A stretch of DNA of 64,000 bases from Denitromonas halophila (GTDB lineage Bacteria; Pseudomonadota; Gammaproteobacteria; Burkholderiales; Rhodocyclaceae): NCBI RefSeq assembly GCF_007625155.1, contig NZ_VMNK01000004.1:1-64000 (forward strand), written 5' to 3'. A program made the position numbers and the translations under genes. The notes beneath the pieces are model-generated. The model made no database searches and had not been told where the DNA came from. It saw only the letters and a list, made by a program, of their open reading frames with translations. Below are positions 1 to 10,530 of this stretch, piece by piece (the stretch's first letter is position 1; each line of letters opens with the position of its first letter).

Positions 1-221
1 GGCGGGCAGGGCGTCGGGGGGGGGGGTAGCCGCCGCCCAGGGCGCGGATCAGGTCGACCGCGGTGTCGCGGCGGCGCGCTTCCAGGTCGGCGAGCTGGCG
101 GCGCTGTTCGAGCACCTGGTGCTCGACGGTGAGCACCGTCAGGTAAGTCGACAGGCTCTCCCGGTAGCGCAGCAGGGCCAGGCGGTAGGCCTCGTCGAAG
201 CGCACCAGGGCGGCGCGGCTG
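1..221 (-). pseudogene. C-terminal fragment of an RND-type efflux outer-membrane protein (NodT/TolC-like)
   Basis: Read on the minus strand, this stretch encodes the final helices of an outer-membrane efflux factor: SRAALVRFDEAYR, then YRESLSTYLTVLTVEHQVLEQRR, ending DLIRALGGGY. That is the characteristic C-terminal end of the OEP family, whose members form the outer-membrane channel of tripartite drug exporters. The start of the gene is missing; at about 214-222 the reading frame meets the N-terminus of a MarR gene in another frame. An 11-base G run (16-26) follows the LGGGY codons, and the frame stays open to the window edge. The fragment cannot be expressed as a normal channel as it stands. 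It may be a real deletion scar or an assembly misjoin. Confidence 0.75.
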
Positions 222-432
222 TGTCGGCCTTGCCGTTGGCGATCTGCAGCAGTGTGCCCCACTGCGCCCAGGTGATGCCCATGGGCGCGATCTTGGCGGC
301 GATGGCTGCCACGATGCGCGCCCGGACCTGGGCGAGGAGGTCGCCGAGGCTCTCGTCCATGGTCCAGGTTTTCGGCTGTGTACAGCGGGGCGGCGTTCTC
401 GCACCGGGAGGTGTCGGGGGCGTGGTGGTCAT
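216..432 (-). pseudogene. N-terminal fragment of a MarR-family regulator, fused out of frame to an efflux gene
   Basis: From the ATG at 432 the minus strand encodes about 70 residues, including DESLGDLLAQVRARIVAAI and GITWAQWGTLLQIANGKADT. This is the N-terminal dimerisation helix and start of the winged helix of a MarR repressor (GITxAQWxxLxxIANG). The recognition helix and wing are absent. After codon T/A at about 216 the sequence changes to the C-terminal coding sequence of an efflux outer-membrane protein in a different frame. Both readings share about 8 bases (214-221), consistent with a microhomology-mediated deletion. MarR genes often sit in front of EmrAB-NodT operons, so loss of the intervening genes is plausible. 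A complete copy cannot be excluded elsewhere. Confidence 0.75.
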
Positions 433-730
433 GGGTTGGTGACTCTGTGGGGGGAAGATAGCTGCCTGGGCAGCAATGTCGCTGCTTAGACAGTTATTGT
501 CAGGCGGGAATTTTGCCTCTAGGGTCACGACCCAGCGTGGCATGACCGCATCGGTGCATTCGTCCATTCGACGTATGTGTTTGGCACGGATGTCGGTTGT
601 CGGAGGGCATGACATGCAGCGCGGATTGGTCGGAACGGGCGGGCTGTCGGCTCGATGGCAGTGATGCTGCCGTAAGTCATAGTGGGCGGTGAGGGCCTCG
701 GAGACAGGCTCGTTGCCGGCCAAGCGTAAA

Positions 731-766
731 GGTGTCGCAATTTTCGTCGATATGATTTGCGACACC
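731..766. promoter_or_regulatory. Inverted repeat in the leader of the TonB-dependent receptor gene
   Basis: GGTGTCGCAA at 731-740 is repeated exactly in inverse orientation at 757-766, with a 16-base spacer. It ends 46 bases before the ATG at 813. It could be an operator for a dimeric regulator or an mRNA stem-loop. No cobalamin-riboswitch-like conserved boxes were seen around it. The rest of 433-812 holds no convincing gene; a weak dyad (GACA-N5-TGTC, about 490-502) lies upstream of the broken marR start. Confidence 0.45.
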
Positions 767-812
767 GATCAACGTTGGCGGCGCCAGGGGCGGGCGCCAC
801 AGGGAGACAAGA

Positions 813-2906
813 ATGAGAATAATCGGACGCCGCGTTTGGGCGACGGGAATGGTGCTGACCGGTTTTATGGGCGCATCGGCATTTGCGGGCGGCGCGGCAG
901 AAGGTGATGACGTCGCTGAGCTGCAGGGGCTGCTCGAGGTGCTTGAGCAACAGACCGAGATTGCGACCAAGACCAAGCTCAACGCGGATTACGTGCCGGG
1001 CATGGTGACGGTACTGCATGGGGAGGAAATGCTGGCCCTGGGGGCGCGTACGGTGTGGGATGCCATGCGCCTGGTGCCTGGTATCGAGCCATCGACCGAC
1101 GGCATCGGTGCGCGTCAGATTCTGGTTCGTGGCATCGGGGGCAGTTTCGCCTCGGGCAACATGAAGATCCTGCTCAACGGCCGGGCGATGAACTCGGCCT
1201 TGTCGGCATCGGCCAACCCGGTGTTGAACCTGTCGATCGCGCAGGTCGACCACATTGAGGTGGTGCGCGGGCCGGGGTCGGCGGTGCACGGCGAGTTTGC
1301 CTACGCCGGGGTGTTGAACGTGATTACCCGCAAGCAGGGGCGTGAGGTGTTTTTGCGCGCTGGCGAATCGGAGGTCTACTCGGCTGGCGGCTTTGCCCAC
1401 TGGCGTAGCGAGGACGGACGCGGTGGCGGCAGCCTCAACGTGGGCGGTTGGCATAGCGCCGGGGTTGGGACCAAAGCCGGTCGCGATGCGCTATATAACG
1501 GCTTCAACGCTTCCCAGTCTTCCCTGTCGAACGCCCCTGGTGCGGTGGATGACGAAGTCGAGCAGCGCTCGGTCCTGCTGGACCTGTATCGCGATGCGCT
1601 GTCGTTGTCGCTGGTGTATGTGGAGGATGGCCATGGCGATCATTTTGGAACCATCAACGTGCTCGATACTGACCAAGGTGTCGATTACCGCAACCGCTAC
1701 CTGATGGCCAGTGGTAAGGGGAGCTGGGCATTGACCGAGCACCTGAGCGCTGAACTGGCACTGGGCTGGCAGTACTACGAAAACCGCTTCAACACGCGCC
1801 TGCTGCCGAATGGCTTCACCTGGTTCAACAAGACGCCGGCACTGACCGTGCTGCCAGGCGGCTACGTCACCAAGGGCTACTACGAAGAGCAGCGCCTGTC
1901 GGCCGACCTGGATGTGCATTGGGATGGCTGGGAAGGGCATCGCTGGCTGGCGAGTCTGGGCCTGGCACGTATTTCGGTCGGCGATTCGTGGCAGGAGAAC
2001 AACGTGAATCCGGCGACCAACAATCCGACGACGACGCAGCGTTTTTTCAAGGAAGATGGTGTTCCCTGGCCCTCGGAGCATCGCTCGCGACGCATCGTCA
2101 GTTTCACCGTGCAGGATGAATACCGCCTCGCCGACAATGTGACCCTGACCGCTGGGGCACGTTACGACGACTATGACGACTTCGGCAGCAACACCTCGCC
2201 ACGCCTGGCTGCGGTGTGGCGGCTCGACCGGCACCACATCCTCAAGGCGCAGTATGCCGAGGCTTTTCGCCCGCCCACCTTCTACGAGACCGGCTTCGCC
2301 CCGGATCTGAAACCCGAGACGATCCGCACCGCCGAACTGGGCTATGTGTTCAAGTCGGCCGAGACCGAGGTGCATCTCACGGCCTTCCGTTCGCGTCTGA
2401 GCAACCTGATCGTCAACAGCGGCATTCTGGGCTATATCAATGCCAATGCCGTGCGTACCCATGGCGCCGAGGGCGAGATCCAGCAGCGCTTCGGTCCGCA
2501 CTTCCGCATCGAGGCCAACCTGACGGTCACGGATACCGAACAGGCCGGCGGCGGATCGGTGGCCGGGGCGGCCAACCGGCTGGCCAATCTGGTGCTGCGC
2601 TACGAGCCGCGCTCCACCCACACCTATGCGATGTGGCTGCGCCATGTGGGCGAGCGGGGTCGGGAAGCGAGCGACTCGCGTGAGCAACTGTCGGGCTACG
2701 AGACCGTTGATGTGGCGGCCAGCTTTGGCAACCTGGGGGTCAAGGGGCTGACCCTGCGCATTGGTGTGAGCAACCTGTTCGATCGCGACGTGCGCTATCC
2801 GGCCTTCAACACGCTCGACCTGGCGGGGCAGACGATCCGCTCTTACACCAACGACTATCCGCAGCCCGGCCGCGCCGGCTGGCTGCAGCTGTCCTACGCC
2901 ATGTAA
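813..2906 (+). CDS. TonB-dependent outer-membrane receptor
   Basis: A 697-residue outer-membrane gated channel that imports a scarce ligand using TonB-ExbBD energy. The N-terminus has a signal peptide (MRIIGRRVW, hydrophobic core, ASAFAGG). The plug domain occupies roughly residues 45-170, with the family pattern TVWDAMRLVPGIE, QILVRGIGG, ILLNGRAMN, IEVVRGPGSAVHGEFAYAGVLNVIT. The remainder is beta-barrel with alternating aromatic strands and conserved YxExFRPPTFYE and GxExGxxxRF-type segments. It ends in SYAM rather than the usual terminal Phe/Trp. Start supported by AGGGAGA eight bases upstream. The downstream carotenoid-hydratase-like gene begins 50 bp later, probably in the same transcript. 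The ligand is unknown; siderophore, vitamin B12 and other small molecules are all possible. Confidence 0.88.
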   Translation: MRIIGRRVWATGMVLTGFMGASAFAGGAAEGDDVAELQGLLEVLEQQTEIATKTKLNADYVPGMVTVLHGEEMLALGARTVWDAMRLVPGIEPSTDGIGARQILVRGIGGSFASGNMKILLNGRAMNSALSASANPVLNLSIAQVDHIEVVRGPGSAVHGEFAYAGVLNVITRKQGREVFLRAGESEVYSAGGFAHWRSEDGRGGGSLNVGGWHSAGVGTKAGRDALYNGFNASQSSLSNAPGAVDDEVEQRSVLLDLYRDALSLSLVYVEDGHGDHFGTINVLDTDQGVDYRNRYLMASGKGSWALTEHLSAELALGWQYYENRFNTRLLPNGFTWFNKTPALTVLPGGYVTKGYYEEQRLSADLDVHWDGWEGHRWLASLGLARISVGDSWQENNVNPATNNPTTTQRFFKEDGVPWPSEHRSRRIVSFTVQDEYRLADNVTLTAGARYDDYDDFGSNTSPRLAAVWRLDRHHILKAQYAEAFRPPTFYETGFAPDLKPETIRTAELGYVFKSAETEVHLTAFRSRLSNLIVNSGILGYINANAVRTHGAEGEIQQRFGPHFRIEANLTVTDTEQAGGGSVAGAANRLANLVLRYEPRSTHTYAMWLRHVGERGREASDSREQLSGYETVDVAASFGNLGVKGLTLRIGVSNLFDRDVRYPAFNTLDLAGQTIRSYTNDYPQPGRAGWLQLSYAM

Positions 2907-2956
2907 GTTCGCGTTCCTTTCCACTCCCGGCGTCAGCCGATCACCGGAAGTCCGAC

Positions 2957-4897
2957 ATGCACTCCTTGAATCCATCGGCCGGCTTTGTCGTGCTGCAGAC
3001 CCTCAACTATCTGCTGACTGCGGCGCTGCTGGTTCATGCCTGGCGCAGGCACCGTGCGCTGTTCTGGGTCATCCCCGCGGCCATCGTCTTCGGTTTCGTG
3101 ATCGAGTATTCGCAGGTCTCGAAAGCGGTGCCGCCGTATTACTACACCGAAGCGTTGCTCGCCTTGCCTGGGCCGGTGCCGCTGGGGGTGGTGCTCAGCT
3201 GGGGGACGATCATCTACGCGGTGCTGGCCACGGTCCGCTCGCTGGCCGTGCCGGCGCGCTGGGCGCCGGTGGTGGCGGGCTTGCTGGCCACGTCGATCGA
3301 TTTCGTCTCGGACCCGGCCTTCGTCTCGTTGGGTTTCTGGGTATGGGCCGAGCCCGGCGCGTGGTTCGGCATTCCGTGGACCAACTACGTGGGCTGGTTC
3401 GTCATCGTGGCGTCCTACACGGCGTGCTTCGAGCTGGTCACGCGTTTCGGCCCGAAGCGCAGCGTGTTCCAGATGCTCGCGCCGTGGCTGGCGATCGCGC
3501 CGGCCTTCGGCGCCTTCGTTGGCGTGATGCTCGGCTACCTGTGGCTGGAAGGCCGTGCCTTCGTCGATCCGGAGACGCTGGTGGCGATGCTCTTCGGCCT
3601 GTGGCTGCTCATCGTTCTGCCGCAGCTGCCCCGTCTGCGCGGCGACAACACGCTCAGCGGGTGGACGCTGGCGGCGCCGCTGTTCCTCTTCAGCGCCTCG
3701 CTGGCGATCCTTTTCGGCACACCCCTGCATCGGCATGAGCCGGAGCTGGTGCTGGTGCTGCCGGCATTCACGCTGCTCGGCATGGCCGGTTTCCTGTGGC
3801 CGTATCGCTACGCGCTGGGCGTGGCATCGCGGGCGGCGCATCCGGCCGCCGCGTCGGTGTCGCGCAAGCGCATGCTGGCGATGTTGTTCGTCGGTGCGGT
3901 GGCCGGCGTCGGCCTCACCGCCGCCACGCCCGACAAGGGGCTGATCGGGCCGGTCAATCTGCCCGGCGACGATGCCTTCCTGCCAAGCCAGGATGTGCAG
4001 TGGTGGTACTGGACCGGCCATCTGGAAACGGAGGAGGGGCGCAAGTTCGGCTTCGAAGTGGTGTTCTTCAGCTTCGACAGCTTTCTGGTGATGCGCGACC
4101 AGCTCACCCAGGTGGCGATCACCGATGTGGAGGCCGACACCTTCAAGTTCGACGAGCATCTGGCCTTTCACCTGCCGCAACGCACGAGCAAGCGCTTCGA
4201 CCTGAAAGCCGGGCCGGGCGACATCATCCGGGCGGTGGGCGATAGTCAGTTCGATCGGCTGCACAGCGAGGTCGGCGGCTATGTGCTCGATCTGGAACTC
4301 GAAGCCAGCAAGGCGCCGGTGCTGCATTATGGCGGCGATGCCCACCCCTACCGCTTCGGTGGCTACACCTATTACTACTCGCGGGTGCAGATGAAGACCC
4401 GCGGCACCATTACCGTCGATGGCAAGACCTATCACGTCAAGGGCAGCAGTTGGTACGACCGTCAATACGGCGAGCTCTACCAGGCCATCGTCAAGGGCTG
4501 GCAGTGGTTTGCCATCGAGCTGGCGGACAACCGCCAGATCATGCTCTACGACATCCTCGGCAAATCCAACCAGGTCGAGCGCGCCGGGTCGATCACCGAT
4601 GCCGACGGCAACACCCGCGCGCTGGCCGGGCATCAGTTCCAGGTCGAGGTGCTCGGTCAGTGGAAGAGCCCGCATACCGGATGCATCTATCCGTCGGGCT
4701 GGCGTGTTATCGTCGAGGGCGAAACCTTCGAGGTTCAACCCATGGTGCGCGACCAGGAACTGCACGCCAAGCACGGCTTGTGGCCGGGGCCGGAATATTG
4801 GGAGGGCGCGGCCAGTGTCGGCGGTGCCAGCCCCGGCAAGGCCTATGTCGAGCTCAATGGCTTCTGCCGGGGTGTCGAAGGCACCCTGGCGTTTTAG
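2957..4897 (+). CDS. Membrane protein joining a CruF-like domain to a CrtC/AttH-like lipocalin domain
   Basis: 646 residues. Roughly residues 1-300 form a multi-spanning membrane domain with features of the carotenoid biosynthesis/CruF family (PF04240): an early WVIPAAIVFGFVIEYSQV helix and the GIPWTNYVGWF motif. From about residue 330 a soluble domain begins with QDVQWWYWTGHL and GFEVVFF, then SWYDRQYGE, GWQWFAIEL and a terminal GxAYVELNGFC; this is the CrtC/AttH lipocalin-like fold (PF07143/PF17186). Both families contain carotenoid 1,2-hydratases, but many AttH-like proteins have no carotenoid role. No carotenoid synthesis genes lie nearby, so the substrate is unknown. Start chosen at ATG with CGGAAG upstream. 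It follows the TonB receptor closely, which hints at a shared ligand or lipid-like substrate. Confidence 0.72.
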   Translation: MHSLNPSAGFVVLQTLNYLLTAALLVHAWRRHRALFWVIPAAIVFGFVIEYSQVSKAVPPYYYTEALLALPGPVPLGVVLSWGTIIYAVLATVRSLAVPARWAPVVAGLLATSIDFVSDPAFVSLGFWVWAEPGAWFGIPWTNYVGWFVIVASYTACFELVTRFGPKRSVFQMLAPWLAIAPAFGAFVGVMLGYLWLEGRAFVDPETLVAMLFGLWLLIVLPQLPRLRGDNTLSGWTLAAPLFLFSASLAILFGTPLHRHEPELVLVLPAFTLLGMAGFLWPYRYALGVASRAAHPAAASVSRKRMLAMLFVGAVAGVGLTAATPDKGLIGPVNLPGDDAFLPSQDVQWWYWTGHLETEEGRKFGFEVVFFSFDSFLVMRDQLTQVAITDVEADTFKFDEHLAFHLPQRTSKRFDLKAGPGDIIRAVGDSQFDRLHSEVGGYVLDLELEASKAPVLHYGGDAHPYRFGGYTYYYSRVQMKTRGTITVDGKTYHVKGSSWYDRQYGELYQAIVKGWQWFAIELADNRQIMLYDILGKSNQVERAGSITDADGNTRALAGHQFQVEVLGQWKSPHTGCIYPSGWRVIVEGETFEVQPMVRDQELHAKHGLWPGPEYWEGAASVGGASPGKAYVELNGFCRGVEGTLAF

Positions 4898-5005
4898 ATG
4901 CCCTGCGGCCGCGCTGCCCGGATCGCCGATCGGCGGCGGGGCGCCGCCAGAGGGTGAAGGAAAACGAAGATATGCCACAGACCATGGACGGGGCGCACGA
5001 TTGAC

Positions 5006-5648
5006 ATGTCTGGCCTCGCCTCGGGAACACCGGGAATTCGCTCACTGCTGTGCCATCGGGGTGACCCGGTGGCCGCGGTGAGGTGCGTGGTGCGCATCCG
5101 TCGAATCCTCTGCTCGGTGCTGGCGACCTTGCTGATTGCCGGTTCGCCTTGGCTGGGAGCCATCGCGGCCGACGAGCAGGATGCCCGACGCGTGACGGTC
5201 GGCCTCAACCTGTTCCCTGCCTTGCTGGCTGCCGACCAGAACATTGCTGACAAGCGCGTCGGCTCGGGGCCCCTGCTGTTGTTGCTGATCCACCGTGACG
5301 AGGTGCAACTGGTCGAGCAACTCGCAGCGGCATTGCGCGACAAGGGCGCGATCCGCGGCATCCCGCTGCGGGTCCAACCGGTGTTGGTAAGTGAGCTCGC
5401 CGACTATGCTACGGCGAAAGTGGCTGGTGTGTTTGTGGCACAGCGCATGGGCGACGACATCGACGCGGTGCTGGACTTCAGTCGTCGTCACCAGTTGCTG
5501 AGTTTCTCGCCGTTCCCGGGGGACGTTGAGCGCGGCGTTGCCGCCGGTATCTCCGTCAGTGATCGCGTGCTGCCTTACGTCAATATTGACGCGGTCGATG
5601 CTGCCGGCGTTCGCATCAAGCCTTTTTTTCTGAGAATTGCGGAGCGTT

Positions 5649-5662
<14 letters not shown>
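5006..5662 (+). CDS. YfiR-like periplasmic protein (DUF4154) upstream of a hybrid kinase
   Basis: 218 residues from the first ATG, but the true start is probably within 5075-5100, just before RRILCSVLATLLIAGSPWLG, which looks like a signal peptide. The mature part has VGLNLFPALLAADQNIADK near its start and SDRVLPYVNIDAVDAAGVRIK and FFLRIAE at its end. These fit the YfiR/HmsC-like family of small periplasmic proteins, which in Pseudomonas restrain diguanylate cyclase signalling. The last 14 bases overlap the next gene, a hybrid histidine kinase, so the two are translated together. I infer it is the periplasmic input for that kinase. Family assignment rests on segment similarity and genetic context. 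Confidence 0.65.
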
Positions 5663-8415
<2,753 letters not shown>

Positions 8416-8423
<8 letters not shown>

Positions 8424-9342
8424 CGAGAAGCCCAGAGTCCTGATCGTCGACGACGAGCGCTCCAACATCAGCCTGCTCGGCAACCTGCTCCAGCCTGACT
8501 GCGAGGTACTCGTCGCCACCGACGGCGTATCGGCCCTGCGTCGCGCTGCCGCCGAGGTGAAACCCGACATCATCCTGCTCGACGTCATGATGCCCGGCAT
8601 GGACGGCTATCAGGTCTGCAAGCAGCTCAAGGAAAACGACGCCACCCGAGACATTCCGGTGATTTTTATCACCGCCATGGGTGAGGAGGATGACGAGGCG
8701 CTGGGCCTGCGCATCGGAGCCGTCGACTACGTCACCAAGCCCTTTTCGCCGGCGATTCTCAAAATGCGCTTGCGCACGCATGTTGAACTCAAACGCCTGC
8801 GCGATCACTGGCAGCGCTTGTCGACAGTCGACGCGCTGACCCAAGTCGCCAACCGACGCTGCTTCGACGAGGCACTGGAGACCGCCTGGCGCACCGCGAT
8901 GCGCCAGAAACAACCGCTGGCGCTGATCATGGTCGATGTCGATCACTTCAAGGCCTACAACGACCACCACGGCCATTCTGCCGGCGACGACTGCCTCAAG
9001 CGTGTGGCGCAGGCGCTGAGCCAGGAGGTCAAGCGCGCTGGCGATTTGCTCGCGCGGTTCGGCGGTGAGGAATTTGTCTGTTTGATGCCGGATGTGGACC
9101 TCCACGGCGCGGAGACCGTCGGTCGGCGCATGTGTGCCGCGGTGTCGGAGATGTCGCTGCCGCACGAGCATCCGTCCGTGCGGGCTGCGGTCAGTATCAG
9201 CGTGGGGCTGGCAGTGTTGCATCCGAACGGTTCGCAGAGCCCGAACGACCTGGTCGTCGAGGCCGACCGGCGCCTCTACGACGCCAAGCGCGGCGGCCGC
9301 AACCGGCTATGTGCCGGGGTGGACAACACACTGGACCCCTGA
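8416..9342 (+). CDS. Response regulator diguanylate cyclase (REC-GGDEF)
   Basis: 308 residues. A receiver domain (residues 1-125) has acidic pocket VDDE, phospho-acceptor Asp56 in LLDVMMPGMDGY and conserved Lys in YVTKPF. The GGDEF domain (about 140-300) carries DALTQVANRR, DVDHFKAYND and active-site GGEEF (216-220). The inhibitory I-site RAGD (207-210) is present exactly five residues ahead, so both catalysis and c-di-GMP feedback inhibition look intact. Its ATG lies eight bases inside the end of the kinase gene, giving translational coupling. The likely chain is YfiR-like input, phosphorelay kinase, REC phosphorylation, then c-di-GMP synthesis; targets such as biofilm or motility are not visible here. 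Confidence 0.93.
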
Positions 9343-9530
9343 TCGAGACACAGGGCTGACGGTTGTCACGGCCGATGTTCAGGCGCGGATCGACGCGCAC
9401 ATGGTCAAGCAAGATATTGATGCTCTCGCGCACCCGCACCGCTTGAACTCGCGTGTGATCCCGGCGATCATTTTTTGCCGGCGCTGCGCTCAGCCGCGCC
9501 GGCGCAGTCCAATACACAGGGAGTCCAACG

Positions 9531-10442
9531 GTGGCGCACGTCAATGAACCAAGTCTGCCGAGCGCCGCGCTTGCGCAGGCCATTGAACACGTCAGCGGCA
9601 TCGATGTGAGCCGTGCCACGCTTCAGCGCGTAAGCGGCGGCAGTATCAATCGCGCGTATCACCTCCGCCTCGGTGCGCAGTCGTACTTCCTCAAATGCAA
9701 CCGTGCCGATGCGCTCTCCCTGTTCGAGGCTGAAGCTGACGGTCTCGTGGCGCTGGCGGCGAGCGATGTCTTTCGCGTCCCGCGCGTACTCGGCCACGGC
9801 ATGACCGACGACGTGGCATTTTTGCTGCTCGAACACCTCCAGCTTCGTCCGCTGGCCGGTGACGACGACGGTCAGCGTTTTGCCGAGGCGTTGGTGCAAC
9901 TGCACCACGACATCGGTGCGCACTACGGCTGGCCGCGCGACAATTTCATCGGAAGCACCCCGCAAAGCAACACCGAGGGCGATGGCTGGGCTCGCTTCTT
10001 CATCCTGCACCGGCTCACGCCTCAGCTCGAATTGGCCCGCGCCAAAGGCTACGCTGGCGCCCTCGGCCGCGACGCCGACGCCTTGCTCGAACGCGTACCC
10101 GGCCTGTTTGTCGACTATCGCCCTCAGCCCAGCCTGCTGCACGGTGACCTGTGGAACGGTAACGCCGCGATGGACGACACCGGCCGACCCGCCATCTTCG
10201 ACCCCGCTGTTTACCGTGGCGACCGCGACACCGACCTCGCCATGAGCGAACTCTTCGGTGGCTTCCCGCACAGCTTCTACGTCGCCTACCGCCGCGCCTG
10301 GCCGATGGCCGAGGGCTACGAGCAACGCAAGACGCTTTACAACCTCTATCACGTGCTCAACCACCTCAACCAGTTCGGTCGGGGGTATCTCGGCCAGGCG
10401 GAACGGATGGTTCGCGCTTTGTTTCTTGAATTGCGGCGGTGA
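9531..10442 (+). CDS. Fructosamine kinase family protein
   Basis: 303 residues of the fructosamine-3-kinase/ketosamine-kinase fold, related to aminoglycoside phosphotransferases. Seen: the nucleotide-binding start VSGGSINRAYHL, YFLKCN with the ATP-binding Lys, the catalytic loop HGDLWNGNA at 204-212 and the metal-binding IFDPAVYRGDRDTDLAM. The C-terminus has the family's AYRRAWPMAEGYEQRKTLYNLYHVLNHLN. Bacterial members phosphorylate ketosamines on glycated proteins or small ribulosamines, starting their repair. The GTG start is favoured by AGGGAG at suitable distance; an ATG 12 bases later is an alternative. It stands alone between a diguanylate cyclase and a convergent porin. Confidence 0.9.
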   Translation: MAHVNEPSLPSAALAQAIEHVSGIDVSRATLQRVSGGSINRAYHLRLGAQSYFLKCNRADALSLFEAEADGLVALAASDVFRVPRVLGHGMTDDVAFLLLEHLQLRPLAGDDDGQRFAEALVQLHHDIGAHYGWPRDNFIGSTPQSNTEGDGWARFFILHRLTPQLELARAKGYAGALGRDADALLERVPGLFVDYRPQPSLLHGDLWNGNAAMDDTGRPAIFDPAVYRGDRDTDLAMSELFGGFPHSFYVAYRRAWPMAEGYEQRKTLYNLYHVLNHLNQFGRGYLGQAERMVRALFLELRR

Positions 10443-10476
10443 CGATGTGGCTTGCATCGGCGCATCGCACCGACAA

Positions 10477-10512
10477 ACAAAAACCCCGCCGGCCTTGGCC
10501 TGACGGGGGTTT
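10477..10512. terminator. Bidirectional terminator between the fructosamine kinase gene and the porin gene
   Basis: CCCCG pairs with CGGGG around GGCC-TT-GGCC, flanked by A-rich and T-rich sides. On the minus strand the stem is followed by GTTTTTGTTTG, so it mainly serves the porin gene, while the plus side has GGTTTCTACTTT. It lies in the gap between the two convergent stops. Confidence 0.75.
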
Positions 10513-10530
10513 CTACTTTGTGCGACCGTA

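Noticed and set aside
139-765. 208-codon minus-strand frame
   Set aside because: Only its middle part is real (MarR N-terminus); the remainder is leader sequence and out-of-frame efflux codons.
433-812. Cobalamin riboswitch upstream of the TonB receptor
   Set aside because: No B12-box-like sequence or multi-stem core; only one inverted repeat.
1491-2975. Long minus-strand frame opposite the TonB receptor
   Set aside because: Composition and lack of motifs mark it as a shadow of the receptor gene, typical in GC-rich DNA.
9475-9520. Terminator after the diguanylate cyclase gene
   Set aside because: GCCGGCGC/GCGCCGGC forms a stem, but the T run precedes rather than follows it on the plus strand.
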